Source: Ligilactobacillus pabuli (GTDB taxonomy: Bacteria; Bacillota; Bacilli; Lactobacillales; Lactobacillaceae). From it: 64,000 nucleotides of DNA. Position numbers and translations under genes: made by a program. Location of the stretch: contig NZ_BQXH01000006.1 of NCBI RefSeq assembly GCF_022836475.1, positions 1,689-65,688 on the forward strand, written 5' to 3'. Of this stretch, positions 26,492-35,986 are shown in pieces; within the stretch, counting starts at the first letter, position 1; each line of letters opens with the position of its first letter. The notes under the pieces are model-generated. The model did not search any database, had not been told where the DNA came from, and saw only the letters and a list, made by a program, of their open reading frames with translations.

Positions 26492-26839
26492 CTATTTAAT
26501 TGGATAGCCGCCGCTTAACCACAGGCCTAAACCTGCAACCACTACAACCAAGATACCTACAAGCCAAATTAATCCTGTAGAAATTTCACCCTTAGTTTTC
26601 TTAGCAAATGACATTTCAATCAAACCAATGACTAGGATCGCCGCAACGATTTTCACAATCGTTAACACAGGATTCCCGTCCCAAGCGTACTTAAACATCA
26701 CGATGCCGCTCACGATTAAAACCACATAACATAGTCGCGCGATCATCGCCCAAATTTTAGTTTTTTGCGCTGAACCAACCAGTCCAGCCACAACCGCCAC
26801 TAACAAAATTATTCCAAATACTAAATGAAACCATGCCAT
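26492..26839 (-). CDS. YisL-family (DUF1516) membrane protein
   Basis: 115 aa with four hydrophobic helices (MAWFHLVFGIILLVAVVAGL; MIARLCYVVLIVSGIVMF; LTIVKIVAAILVIGLIEMSF; ISTGLIWLVGILVVVVAGLG). The pattern and the motif IEMSFAKKTKG match the DUF1516/YisL family of Firmicutes membrane proteins, whose function is not known. It lies between cas9 and rlmH with its own terminator. Confidence 0.8.
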   Translation of the reverse strand: MAWFHLVFGIILLVAVVAGLVGSAQKTKIWAMIARLCYVVLIVSGIVMFKYAWDGNPVLTIVKIVAAILVIGLIEMSFAKKTKGEISTGLIWLVGILVVVVAGLGLWLSGGYPIK

Positions 26840-26890
26840 TAAAATCCATCTCCCAAAATATTAATTCACCTTTTATTATACACTTTCAGG

Positions 26891-27370
26891 CTATTTATGG
26901 TATGGACTCCCCGCATTGATCATATACGCCCGATAGACTTGTTCAGACAAAACCAAGCGCATTAGCTGATGCGGCAATGTAAAACGGCCAAAGGAAATCT
27001 GGGTATTAGACCGCTTCATCACTGCTGGACTCAGCCCTAGCGACCCACCGATTACAAAGGTGAGATCACTATGTCCATAAGTGGTGAGCGCATCAATTTC
27101 TTTGGCAAACTCTTCTGATGTACGTTCCTGACCTTCAATTGCTAAGGCAAACACATACTCCCGGTCTTTGATTTTGGCCAAGATTCGTTCACCTTCACGC
27201 TCTTTGACACCCTCCATTTCAGCTGGGCTTAACTTCTCTGGTGCCTTTTCATCGGGAACTTCCACAATTTCAAACTTACAGAACTTACTCAAACGTTTCG
27301 CGTATTCTGCGATTCCTTGTTTCAAATACTTCTCTTTTAACTTACCCACACCAATAATCTTAATATTCAC
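26891..27370 (-). CDS. rlmH: 23S rRNA (pseudouridine1915-N3)-methyltransferase RlmH
   Basis: 159 aa SPOUT methyltransferase that methylates pseudouridine 1915 in helix 69 of 23S rRNA. The SAM-binding knot has [13 protein letters not shown] and the C-terminus is [21 protein letters not shown], diagnostic for RlmH. The GTG at 27370 is the likely start. The 3' end corresponds to the staphylococcal SCCmec target, but no inserted element is seen. A cluster of DnaA boxes starts directly upstream. Confidence 0.97.
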   Translation of the reverse strand: MNIKIIGVGKLKEKYLKQGIAEYAKRLSKFCKFEIVEVPDEKAPEKLSPAEMEGVKEREGERILAKIKDREYVFALAIEGQERTSEEFAKEIDALTTYGHSDLTFVIGGSLGLSPAVMKRSNTQISFGRFTLPHQLMRLVLSEQVYRAYMINAGSPYHK

Positions 27371-27394
27371 ACCAAATCACATCCTAATAACAAT

Positions 27395-27745
27395 TTATCC
27401 ACAGAGTTATCCACAGTATCCACAGAAAAAAGTACTACATCTTGGTACGAACTAATTTTCGTCACAAGATTTATTGTTTACCGTTTTTTGGACTTATCCA
27501 CAGTTATCAACAAACTTGTCCAGTTTATATTTTTTATAAAAGAGTCACTGCATTCCCTATAATTAAACGCAAAAACGCTTTATAATTTCTTTAAAATCTG
27601 TAGTTATCAACATCTTCCACCGGTGCTGTGGATAACTTGTGAACATACTTTTTCCTTTATCTCTGCTGACTACTCCTTTATTTTGGCATGTTTTCCCGAA
27701 AAACACAAAAGTTATTCACATGGTTTGTCAAAACGATGTTGATAA
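27395..27745. promoter_or_regulatory. Cluster of nine DnaA boxes
   Basis: TTATCCACA at 27395, 27407 and 27494 and TGTGGATAA at 27627 match the consensus exactly. TTATTCACA (27712), GTATCCACA (27416), TTATCAACA (27504, 27604) and TGTTGATAA (27737) differ by one base. The first three are almost back to back. The stretch between 27520 and 27600 is AT-rich. No dnaA, dnaN or parB gene is in the window. No gene is supported in 27371-27849. Confidence 0.85.
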
Positions 27746-27849
27746 GTCAGATTTTCTGCTTTCCTCACTACAAATTAGTTCGGCTTTCACCTCACTTGTG
27801 AGTCAGCTTGCCAGCAAATCTCACGCACAATTACTGCCCTAATTTGGTC

Positions 27850-27882
27850 AAAAAAAGAAGCTTGCCCTCTGACAAACTTCTT
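27850..27882 (-). terminator. Terminator of htrA
   Basis: AAGAAG pairs with CTTCTT, extended by TTTG/CAAG, followed by T6 on the minus strand, 8 bp after the htrA stop. Confidence 0.7.
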
Positions 27883-27890
27883 AATTAAAC

Positions 27891-29213
27891 TTATCTTTCA
27901 TTTGATGCCGTTGAAGTATTGGCGTCATTCGCCTCTAGCGACAACTTCACGTTAGCTGTTTTTTCTTGGCCATTGTGATAGTACTTAATTTTAACAGTCT
28001 CACCAATCTTATGCGCATACAGTGCTTCACGCAAGCTGACAATATCTTTGACCTGTTTATCACCCAAACCGGTGATCACGTCATACCGGCTGATTCCAGC
28101 AGCCTTTAATGGTGAGTCATCGTTGACCTTCATTACAACGATCCCACTCGTGACATTTTCTGGCAGCTTCAACGTCTTTTTCCGGTCAGACGAGGAAATG
28201 TAATCGAGGTCTAATAACGAAATTCCGAGCGCTGGACGACTAACTTTCCCATTAGTAGCTAACTGGTTGACGATTTCGACCACTTCATTACTTGGAATTG
28301 CGAAACCCATCCCTTCCACTGAGGTGCCGCTTGAACCAGCACTGGAAAGCTTCATGGAGTTGATCCCAATCACTTGTCCCGCAACATTAACTAGCGGGCC
28401 ACCAGAGTTACCAGGATTGATTGCTGCATCAGTTTGAATAACTGTCGCTTGTCCAGTCGCCACTCCAGCACTATTAGTCACATCGATTGTCCGTTTTTTA
28501 GCAGAAACGATTCCTTGCGTCAAAGAAGTTGCATAATCTGAACCAAGTGGTGAGCCAATTGCTAAGGCTGTTTCACCCACCGTAATTTTATCGGAGTTGC
28601 CAAATTCAGCGACTTGAGTCACATATTTGGCATCGATTTTCAAGACAGCTAAATCACTGACTGAATCGTGACCCACGACTGAGGCACTCAACTTATGACC
28701 ATCGTTCATCAAGATTTCGACCCGGTCCGCGCCCGAGATCACATGGTTGTTGGTGACTACAAAGGCTGTATTACCCGTCTTCTTATAAATCACACCTGAA
28801 CCTTCACTAGTTTGTTCCGCTTCTGATTCAGTCTCCTTACCAGAATCACCATACATCCCCGCAATCGAGCTATTTGGATCTTCCTTGGCATATGCTTCAA
28901 CAGAAACGACTGCATTCTTAATTTTATTGAAGGCATCGCTGGCATCAGAACTGACCTTCACGTTCAAGTGGCTAACTTTCGTTTTAGCCTCTGCCTTTTT
29001 CACCTTCTGGGTCTGTTTAGGGGCTGGCTTACTCTGATTTTCATGATAGGCATACCCGCCTACAACGGCACCACCACCGATAATTCCAGCAACTAGCGCC
29101 ACGATAATCGTTTGCCACAGCTTGGGACCCCGTGGGCCTCCTGTATTTTGTGGTGTACCATGGCCTGGTTCAACTTCTTGATATTCACCATCGAACTGTT
29201 CATTTTGACTCAT
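27891..29213 (-). CDS. htrA: Membrane-anchored serine protease HtrA (DegP family)
   Basis: 440 aa from the ATG at 29213, behind GAGGAG. One N-terminal transmembrane anchor (IIVALVAGIIGGGAVVGGYAY) is followed by a trypsin-like domain with His in VVTNNHVISGA, Asp in SVSDLAVLKID and Ser in DAAINPGNSGGPLV. A C-terminal PDZ domain (ITGLGDKQVKDIVSLREAL) follows. It degrades misfolded exported proteins outside the membrane. In related genomes it belongs to the walRK-walJ region, as here. Confidence 0.96.
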   Translation of the reverse strand: MSQNEQFDGEYQEVEPGHGTPQNTGGPRGPKLWQTIIVALVAGIIGGGAVVGGYAYHENQSKPAPKQTQKVKKAEAKTKVSHLNVKVSSDASDAFNKIKNAVVSVEAYAKEDPNSSIAGMYGDSGKETESEAEQTSEGSGVIYKKTGNTAFVVTNNHVISGADRVEILMNDGHKLSASVVGHDSVSDLAVLKIDAKYVTQVAEFGNSDKITVGETALAIGSPLGSDYATSLTQGIVSAKKRTIDVTNSAGVATGQATVIQTDAAINPGNSGGPLVNVAGQVIGINSMKLSSAGSSGTSVEGMGFAIPSNEVVEIVNQLATNGKVSRPALGISLLDLDYISSSDRKKTLKLPENVTSGIVVMKVNDDSPLKAAGISRYDVITGLGDKQVKDIVSLREALYAHKIGETVKIKYYHNGQEKTANVKLSLEANDANTSTASNER

Positions 29214-29326
29214 GCCCAAACTCCTCTCATCACAATTATTTACTATTAATTATAATTTATCGCTCCCACTTAAATGATGGGATTATACAAATATTACCAT
29301 AAATTTAAACTTCTGAAAAAGAAAAG

Positions 29327-29442
29327 AGAGCGGAACAAAGCGGTTAGCTCCCGAGCACTATCGGAGCTCGACCTTTAATGCGGGCTCGGCATTGAAGACA
29401 AGTTTGGATAAGCGGAACTTTCTGTTTCACGGAGCTCGACTA
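29327..29442 (-). repeat. Dispersed structured repeat, copy E (reverse)
   Basis: The only full copy in this window on the minus strand, between htrA and walJ. It keeps TAGTCGAGCT, TTCCGCTTATCC, the AATGC/GCATT hairpin and the CTAACCG-like segment. Its outer helix is mismatched (GTGAAAC against CTTTG), as if assembled from two copies. Confidence 0.8.
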
Positions 29443-29516
29443 AGAAGACAGCATGAATCAGCCCCATTAATCAAAAAAAGCGACACCAAGCAGTTGCTTA
29501 GTCTCGCTGAATTATT

Positions 29517-30332
29517 TTAGATAATCGTCAGATCAGTTGCCTGGGTCGGATCAGTATCCAACAGGGCAAAGTCGTGGTCGACGGCGAAATCATGACCTTG
29601 CATCATGGTTTGCACGGTTAAATGAGCCAATGATTTAACATTGTTTTCTTGACTCAAATGTCCTAAGTAGATCCGCTTAGTCCGGTTACCCAAAGCTTTC
29701 ATCAAGCCGTTAGCACCATCTTCGTTGGACAAATGACCGGTGTCGCTTAAAATTCGCTGTTTCAATGGCCAGGGATAGCCGCCCATCCGCAACATTTCCA
29801 CGTCATGGTTACATTCAAATAAATAACCATCGGCATCACTGATCGTCCCCAATAAACGTTCAGACACATAACCAGTATCCGTGACGATCGCAAATGATTT
29901 ATTATGATAGTGAACGTCATAAAACTGTGGGTCTTGTGCATCGTGTGAAACACTAAAGCTTTCAACGTCTAAACCACCCAAGGACTGAACCTGTCCTGGT
30001 TCCAGGATGTGCTTTTGCTCGACTGCAATTTTCCCAATGCGACTTCCCATCGCTTCCCAAGTTCCTTCATTGGCGTAAACATCTAAACCATAGCGGCGCG
30101 CCAAAACACCAACACCTTTACTATGGTCAGTGTGTTCATGCGTCACAAATAAACTATCAACATTTTTCAACGTCCTGCCAATTGAATTCATTAATTCTTC
30201 TAATTTTTTTCCTGATAAACCAGCATCGATTAGAATTTTATGGTCGGGTGTTTCCACATAGGTCGCATTTCCCGTGCTTCCACTGGCTAAAATACTAACT
30301 TTTAAATTATCTTCATTTTCAGTTTGAGGCAT
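29517..30332 (-). CDS. walJ: WalJ/VicX metallo-beta-lactamase-fold protein
   Basis: 271 aa. The metal-binding motif is THEHTDHSKGVGVLARRY, followed by later histidines in SVSHDAQDP and LGHLSQENN. The length and ECNHDVEMLRMGGYPWPLKQRI are typical of YycJ/WalJ, which is linked to cell-division control and DNA replication or mutation avoidance in Gram-positives. It is normally contiguous with walI. Here the two are split by a 1.4-kb opposite-strand pair. Confidence 0.93.
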   Translation of the reverse strand: MPQTENEDNLKVSILASGSTGNATYVETPDHKILIDAGLSGKKLEELMNSIGRTLKNVDSLFVTHEHTDHSKGVGVLARRYGLDVYANEGTWEAMGSRIGKIAVEQKHILEPGQVQSLGGLDVESFSVSHDAQDPQFYDVHYHNKSFAIVTDTGYVSERLLGTISDADGYLFECNHDVEMLRMGGYPWPLKQRILSDTGHLSNEDGANGLMKALGNRTKRIYLGHLSQENNVKSLAHLTVQTMMQGHDFAVDHDFALLDTDPTQATDLTII

Positions 30333-30550
30333 TTTAAGGTGATCCCTTTCTTGAAGTTTCCGTTTTCTATACTACCAGCTTCAGTCCACTTTTTCCATTA
30401 TTTGCCAGTTAATTTGACCCACTTGGCCTAGGACATTCAATTTATTTGCCAAATTTAAGGCGCTTTCAGCGTAATTCATTGCCCCCTTTGCTCATTAGGG
30501 TATAATAAATTGAGTACTACTTAATAGCTATTTTGAAAGGAAGAGTTACC

Positions 30551-31396
30551 TTGATCAATTCAATTCTACTTTTAGCCGCTGTTGGATTGTTTGCCGGCAT
30601 CTTCGGCGCAATCTTTGGTATCGGCGGCGGAATGATCGTAACACCGGTCTTAACGATTGGCTTAGGCCTCGATATTAAGTACGCAATCGGTGCCAGTATC
30701 ATTGCGGTCATCGCGACTAGTTCCGGTGCATCGATTGCTTATTTGAAAGACGATATGCTGAACTTGCGTGTGGCGATGTTTCTCGAAATTGCCACCACAG
30801 TTGGGGCAATTTTGGGTGCAGTTTTAACTGGCGTCTTACCCTCCAAGGCCTTATTTGTCTTATTCGGCATGTTGCTGATTTTTTCATCCTGGAACATGGT
30901 ACGCAAACTACGTGCCAGCAAAGATGAAGAGGTCAACACGAAGACTGATATGTTGTCCAATAAGTTACAACTCAACAGTACCTATTATGACCAAGCCTCC
31001 AAAAAACAAGTCGACTATAAGGTCGCTAATGTGCCTGGTGGTTTTTCCATGATGTTTGGCGCAGGACTTGCTAGTGGACTGCTAGGAGTCGGGAGCGGTG
31101 CTTTCAAAGTGATCGCCATGGATACGATTATGAAGATGCCCCTCAAGCCTTCTAGTGCTACTAGTAACTTAATGATGGGTGTCACCGCAGCAGCCAGTGC
31201 GACCGTGTATTTCTTTAACGGTTCTATTAAACCAGAAATTGCTGCTCCATTGGCAATTGGGATCCTGGTTGGAGCAACACTCGGTTCGCGCATTATGCAG
31301 CACCTGCAAGCTAAGCTATTACGGAAAATTTTTATTCCAGTTCTCTTTTTGATTGGCTTACAAATGTTCCTGAAAGGATTTGGGGTGAGCTTCTAA
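30551..31396 (+). CDS. TSUP (TauE/SafE) family transporter
   Basis: 281 aa from a TTG at 30551 behind AAAGGAAGAG; the in-frame TTG at 30533 overlaps that site. About eight hydrophobic helices in two related halves are present. Each half has a glycine-rich motif: FGIGGGMIVTPVL in the first and ASGLLGVGSGAFKVIAM in the second. Family members export sulfite, sulfoacetate or other C2 organic anions. The start codon of the next gene directly follows its stop, so the two proteins probably act together. Confidence 0.88.
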   Translation: MINSILLLAAVGLFAGIFGAIFGIGGGMIVTPVLTIGLGLDIKYAIGASIIAVIATSSGASIAYLKDDMLNLRVAMFLEIATTVGAILGAVLTGVLPSKALFVLFGMLLIFSSWNMVRKLRASKDEEVNTKTDMLSNKLQLNSTYYDQASKKQVDYKVANVPGGFSMMFGAGLASGLLGVGSGAFKVIAMDTIMKMPLKPSSATSNLMMGVTAAASATVYFFNGSIKPEIAAPLAIGILVGATLGSRIMQHLQAKLLRKIFIPVLFLIGLQMFLKGFGVSF

Positions 31397-31774
31397 ATGA
31401 CAGATGAAGAAAAGAAACGCCATGCCGAAATGAACGAAATTGAATTAGTGATCGGCCATGTCTTACGAGTTGGTGTGATCACCGCAGCAATCGTGATTAT
31501 TCTCGGACTCGTTTTAGCACTAATTACAGGGAAAACCGGCTATCCAACCGACACTTTTCCAACGACATTCACGACGATTTTCCAAGGGGTGCTAGCTTTC
31601 AAACCCTTTGCGATTACCATGTTAGGCCTCTTCTTATTGATTCTGACCCCCGTATTACGCGTCGTCGTTTCAATTTATGCCTTCGCCAAGGAAAATGACC
31701 AGATGTATGTCTGGATCACAACTTTGGTCCTAGTTATTTTGTTATTTGCCATGTGGATCGGTTACCACGGTTAA
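31397..31774 (+). CDS. DUF1634 membrane protein
   Basis: 125 aa with three hydrophobic helices (VGVITAAIVIILGLVLALI; FAITMLGLFLLILTPVLRVVVS; TTLVLVILLFAMWIGYHG). The pattern and the LTPVLRV motif fit DUF1634, commonly found behind TauE/SafE transporters, as here with zero spacing. It is likely an accessory subunit of the transporter. Function not established. Confidence 0.82.
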   Translation: MTDEEKKRHAEMNEIELVIGHVLRVGVITAAIVIILGLVLALITGKTGYPTDTFPTTFTTIFQGVLAFKPFAITMLGLFLLILTPVLRVVVSIYAFAKENDQMYVWITTLVLVILLFAMWIGYHG

Positions 31775-31786
31775 GACTGAGAAACT

Positions 31787-31855
31787 AAAAAAGACTGTCA
31801 CAGTACTGACAGTGAGTTGCGATAACTCACATTGCCAGTCTGTGACAGTCTTTTT
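31787..31855. terminator. Long bidirectional terminator
   Basis: Outer helix AAAAAGACTGTCACAG/CTGTGACAGTCTTTTT and inner hairpin GTGAGTT/AACTCAC. It ends the TauE/DUF1634 operon and faces the walI end. Confidence 0.9.
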
Positions 31856-31899
31856 GTTTGAAGTGCTAAAAGCTTTTGGGAAACAAACAGTTTGAGCCA

Positions 31900-31998
31900 T
31901 AGTCGAGCCAACAATGGACCTTAACCGTTTCACTCCGCTCTGTGGTTTTTAGTCGAGCTACTTGAAACAGAAAGCTCCGCTCTGTGTTTCTTAGTCCA
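31900..31998 (+). repeat. Dispersed structured repeat, two internally deleted copies F1/F2
   Basis: TAGTCGAGCC...CGCTCTGT (31900-31942) and TAGTCGAGCTACTTGAAAC...CGCTCTGT (31950-31985) keep both ends but have lost the central hairpin. The walI stop codon (TAA, 31993-31991) lies within the TTAGTC of a third start. Confidence 0.75.
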
Positions 31999-32785
31999 TA
32001 ACCGCGCCATTAAAGGCATTGATCCGTCGGTAAACAGTCGTTCCACCCGTTTTAACTGAGAAGTTCCAGGTTGGAATATAAACTGTACTGCCGTTCACAC
32101 TTAAGAGCTTCGTGTAGCCTAACGTGCCCCAACGCACCTTAGAATTTGCCGGGAGTTTATTATACTGGTACAGCCACACCAGTGCCCGCTTCTGACTAAT
32201 GGTCGTCTTCTTTTCTCGCAAGATTTCAATGTCTTGCAGGTAGGCTTGCGAATAGCCCGTCACATAGCCATGAGAAAGATTAAACTTCAAAAAGCCCTGG
32301 TCCGAATCAACTTGTTTGCCATACACCATCTGGGTGTAAATAATCTCAGTTTTATTCGAAAAATTGGCATTATACTGGTACTGTTTGCCTTCGATCACAA
32401 TTTTAGGGTTATCTTTTAATTCATCGATCGTTTTTTGTGGTTGTTCTGGACTTTTCACCTTCACCTTTTTATCCAAAATAACGCTGAGCTTCTTATCCGT
32501 GCGGGAATACTCCGCCTTATTTTGGCCTAGTTGCGCAATTCGACTAGCTAAATAATCATCATTTGGACTTGCCAAATAATAACCATCATCTTCTTTAGTC
32601 GACAAATTCGCTGGATAAGTGATCTGGTCATCTTTCAAACTTCGCAAGGCCGAGGTCGTTGTCTTAGAACCACTGGCGTTACGCTCCATTTCTACCCCAT
32701 TTTGATTATAGTAAGCACCAATCAAGAAAATATCCAAGGCGATAAAAGCAATTAAAAAGATCCATTCGATTCTTCTAAAATTCAT
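31991..32785 (-). CDS. walI: WalI/YycI two-component system regulatory protein
   Basis: 264 aa. One N-terminal transmembrane helix (IEWIFLIAFIALDIFLIGAYY) is followed by an extracytoplasmic domain ending RRINAFNGAVMD, typical of YycI. With WalH it binds the sensor WalK in the membrane and tunes its activity. It starts 14 bp behind the walH stop. Its last codon and stop fall at the edge of a repeat fragment. Confidence 0.92.
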   Translation of the reverse strand: MNFRRIEWIFLIAFIALDIFLIGAYYNQNGVEMERNASGSKTTTSALRSLKDDQITYPANLSTKEDDGYYLASPNDDYLASRIAQLGQNKAEYSRTDKKLSVILDKKVKVKSPEQPQKTIDELKDNPKIVIEGKQYQYNANFSNKTEIIYTQMVYGKQVDSDQGFLKFNLSHGYVTGYSQAYLQDIEILREKKTTISQKRALVWLYQYNKLPANSKVRWGTLGYTKLLSVNGSTVYIPTWNFSVKTGGTTVYRRINAFNGAVMD

Positions 32786-32799
32786 AACTTTCCGCCTTT

Positions 32800-34125
32800 C
32801 TATTCAGATATTTCGCCGGTCAACATTTTTTGCGAATCAACCCAACTACCGTTATATAACACGAAGTATGTTGGTATCAAATCAATGACCTGCTTTGTCG
32901 AGCGATTGACCTCTGCCCGGTAACCGACCCGGATACTCTTCATCTTGGCTGGAGAAATTCCACTTTTAACCAGCTGGTCCCAAACTTGTTGAGTTGGCGG
33001 CAAATCAGTCGTTCGCTGCTTAGCGGGGACCGGAATCTGTAGGGAATATAGTGAGAAATCAAGGCGTTCGCCTGTCGTCCCTGCCAGTTTGATATGGTAA
33101 GTCCCATAATTATTGTCGGCCAAAATTGGAAAAGCATTGATATAGGACCGGTAGATAACCTGATGCTCATTGGAATTATATTCATCATAACGAACATCAT
33201 CCAAGAGCCGACCCGTTTCTTGCAGATGTGCAAAGCCCTGAGTTAAGTCCTTAGATAAGGTTTCGTTATCCGAAGTATCATGCGAATAATTAGAGTAGTG
33301 GATCAAGCCTGTTTCATTTTCAACTGTCAGTCGTTGCCCCGAATTATCATAATAGACCGTTTCTTTGTCCTCTTTACGAGAATTAACTGAAGAGTTAGTA
33401 TTGCCTAACAAACGGGTAACGAAAGTATTGACGTTATCTTTATTAGCCAAATATGAATATTGTTGGACCTTGACGTGATTAGTGTAAAAACTAATATATC
33501 TACCATTTAAATATTTAATTTTGACCGGTGTCTGGGTCACATCTTTAGACTTGACCATCGACCGTAAATTCTTAAACTGCCCATTTTTCAAAGACAGTTG
33601 TGTTACCTGAAAGTTATTATCATTTAACAAATACACTTTGGGCTTTTGTGTGAGTCGGACTGCGATGCGATTAAACTTCCGACCTGTTGAAGCCTTTTCC
33701 GGGATCGTTAACATATCCGCCAACTGTCCTGGGGCAATTTCATCTGGAAATGCCAGCAACACCATTTGTTCTTGTTGCAAAAAGGTCTCATAATCTTTTT
33801 TGGCATAGCGTTTCACCGGACTGACCCGCTTAATTTTCCAGGTCTGAATATCATGGCGGATATTTTCAGTTAAATCCAGTTTCAAACTCGCTTGCCGTAA
33901 ACTCTGCCCGTTTCTATTATAAGTAATACTTGTTGGTTGGTAGACGTCTGAGATCCGCGACTTAGCGGTATCGGCGCTGCCTTGCTTATTTTTAGCTGTA
34001 TCCGTGTCATTTCTCGTCGTATTTTGGAGATAAGTCGGATTGACCCAGAGCAGTGCAGATAAACAAATGTTCAAAGTTACAGCAGCCGTTAAAGTGTAAT
34101 GTAAAATACTATCCTTGATCTTCAT
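32800..34125 (-). CDS. walH: WalH/YycH two-component system regulatory protein
   Basis: 441 aa from the ATG at 34125 (GAGGAG ahead), which overlaps the end of walK by 17 bp; the longer frame to 34230 is the shadow of walK. One N-terminal transmembrane helix (LTAAVTLNICLSALLWV) is followed by a large extracytoplasmic domain, as in YycH. It modulates WalK. Translationally coupled to walK and followed by walI. Confidence 0.92.
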   Translation of the reverse strand: MKIKDSILHYTLTAAVTLNICLSALLWVNPTYLQNTTRNDTDTAKNKQGSADTAKSRISDVYQPTSITYNRNGQSLRQASLKLDLTENIRHDIQTWKIKRVSPVKRYAKKDYETFLQQEQMVLLAFPDEIAPGQLADMLTIPEKASTGRKFNRIAVRLTQKPKVYLLNDNNFQVTQLSLKNGQFKNLRSMVKSKDVTQTPVKIKYLNGRYISFYTNHVKVQQYSYLANKDNVNTFVTRLLGNTNSSVNSRKEDKETVYYDNSGQRLTVENETGLIHYSNYSHDTSDNETLSKDLTQGFAHLQETGRLLDDVRYDEYNSNEHQVIYRSYINAFPILADNNYGTYHIKLAGTTGERLDFSLYSLQIPVPAKQRTTDLPPTQQVWDQLVKSGISPAKMKSIRVGYRAEVNRSTKQVIDLIPTYFVLYNGSWVDSQKMLTGEISE

Positions 34126-35986
34126 TCCACAACTCCTCTTCTCCGTATTCTTCATATGGCAAGGAAATATAGAAAGTTGACCCCTTGCCTTCGACTGATT
34201 CGACCCAAATTCTGCCATGGTGCATCTCAATCACTTCACGTGAAATTGCCAAGCCTAAACCAGTTCCGCCCTGTGCCCGTGAACGTGCTTTATCCACGCG
34301 GAAGAAACGGTCAAAGATTCGATTCAAGTCTTTCTTCGGAATTCCCAGGCCTTGGTCAGCAATACTTAAAATTACGTGTTGGTGGGTATCGACCAATCGA
34401 CAAGTGATTACACCGCCATCAGGAGAATATTTGATAGCGTTATTCATGATATTATCAATGACTTGGATAAACTTATCCGGGTCAATTTCTGTCCAAACTT
34501 CACGTTTAGTAAACTCACGCTTGATTGAATAACGTTTAACTTGTTCAGTTTGAGCATCATTTTGGTCAGTTTTGATCATCATATCAAACCGGTTCAAGAT
34601 ATAAGTAAAGAGCTCATTTAAGTTAACTAACTCTAGATCCAATTTCGCTGTTCCAGAATCCATCCGCGACAGACTCAGCAAGTCGTTGATCATCCTGATC
34701 ATCCGGTCCGTTTCATCCTGTGTCACTTTCAAGAAAGTTGGAGCAACTTCTGGATCTTGCCAAGCACCATCACTTAAAGCCTCAATGTAGGACCGCATAC
34801 TTGTCAACGGTGTCCGTAACTCGTGCGAGACATTAGACACAAATTGTTTTCGATCACGATCAATTTTTTGTTGTTCCGTGATATCATGCAACACACACAC
34901 TAGACCAGAAATAAAGCCAGATTCTCGCTGAATCAGTGAGAAATAAGCGTTTAAGACCTGACCATGTTCTTGATCTGATGTATCTAAAACGATCGTATCC
35001 TGGTTTTCCAACAAGTCACGCAGCGTGTAATCTTCTCTGATTCCTAACACATCCAAAATTGAACTACCCTTTGCTTGGTAGTCAGACGAAATGTTTAAAA
35101 ATTCAGCAGCCATGTCATTAATGATTGTGATGTTTCCTCGGCGGTCTGTCGCTAAAACCCCATCTGACATGTGAGTCAACACTGAGTCCAGTCGCCGCCT
35201 TTCTGATTCCGACTGTTCCCGCGACTCTTCCACACGCACTGACAAGTTATTGACTGCTTGCGCTAATTCACCCAACTCATCATTACCATAAACGTGGACA
35301 TGTCCAGAATAATTTCCATCGGCAATTTTGGCAGTTTGTTTCTTCATTTCATCAATTGGTCGAGTAATTGCCCGGGAAATTAAAATCGCCAAGCCCATCC
35401 CGATTACCGTTGCCACGATCGCAGCTGTCGCAAAAATCAACGTTACACCATCAATTGAATCATACACCGACTCTAAATCTGCCCGCAAATATACGGCACC
35501 TACCAGGGTATTACTATTACCACTTGAGCTAAATAAGGGTGTGATCGAAATATAATAGTGTTTATTATCTGCCCGATTAAAGGTCGTTTCGCTAAAGGAA
35601 CGTCCGGAATACAAGACACGTTTGACCCGACTATCGGTGTTCTTTTGACCCACGATTGCATGACCATTGGCGCTTGTTTCTCCCCGGATATTTCCTTTAG
35701 CGTCCACAACTTGCACATCCGAAATATTTTGGTTATTAATGCCCGTTAAGGCCGAGTTGATCCGCTGGTCACCTTTATCCGAATTTGCCAAACTTAAACT
35801 TGTGATCAATGAATTATCCACATAGGGAGTTAATTCGACCCGTTGTTTAAAGGCCTTCAGGTTTTCGCTTTTTAGGCGTTGCACAAAAACTGCCCCAACA
35901 ATTTGAAAGGCTAGCAGCAATAATAGTACAAATACCAAAGCTATTTTAAAATGAATGGATTGAAAAATACGCAGTCTTTTTTTCAA
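34109..35986 (-). CDS. walK: Sensor histidine kinase WalK (VicK/YycG)
   Basis: 625 aa from a TTG at 35986 behind AGGAG. Two transmembrane helices (residues about 12-32 and 180-205) enclose a large extracytoplasmic sensor domain. HAMP, then PAS (VLTHMSDGVLATDRRGNI), then the HisKA box FVSNVSHELRTPLTSMRSYIEA with phospho-accepting H388, and an ATPase domain with the N, G1 (DQGLGIPKKD) and G2 (GGTGLGLAISREV) boxes follow. It controls cell-wall hydrolases. Two repeat copies and a terminator lie between it and walR. Confidence 0.97.
   Translation of the reverse strand: MKKRLRIFQSIHFKIALVFVLLLLLAFQIVGAVFVQRLKSENLKAFKQRVELTPYVDNSLITSLSLANSDKGDQRINSALTGINNQNISDVQVVDAKGNIRGETSANGHAIVGQKNTDSRVKRVLYSGRSFSETTFNRADNKHYYISITPLFSSSGNSNTLVGAVYLRADLESVYDSIDGVTLIFATAAIVATVIGMGLAILISRAITRPIDEMKKQTAKIADGNYSGHVHVYGNDELGELAQAVNNLSVRVEESREQSESERRRLDSVLTHMSDGVLATDRRGNITIINDMAAEFLNISSDYQAKGSSILDVLGIREDYTLRDLLENQDTIVLDTSDQEHGQVLNAYFSLIQRESGFISGLVCVLHDITEQQKIDRDRKQFVSNVSHELRTPLTSMRSYIEALSDGAWQDPEVAPTFLKVTQDETDRMIRMINDLLSLSRMDSGTAKLDLELVNLNELFTYILNRFDMMIKTDQNDAQTEQVKRYSIKREFTKREVWTEIDPDKFIQVIDNIMNNAIKYSPDGGVITCRLVDTHQHVILSIADQGLGIPKKDLNRIFDRFFRVDKARSRAQGGTGLGLAISREVIEMHHGRIWVESVEGKGSTFYISLPYEEYGEEELWNEDQG

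Noticed and set aside
26891-26920. Possible SCC-type attachment site at the 3' end of rlmH
   Set aside because: The conserved end of rlmH is present, but there is no second att copy, recombinase gene or inserted element in the window.
27639-27842. 67-codon plus-strand frame in the DnaA-box region
   Set aside because: No ribosome site and no recognisable protein. The region is explained by DnaA boxes and AT-rich DNA.
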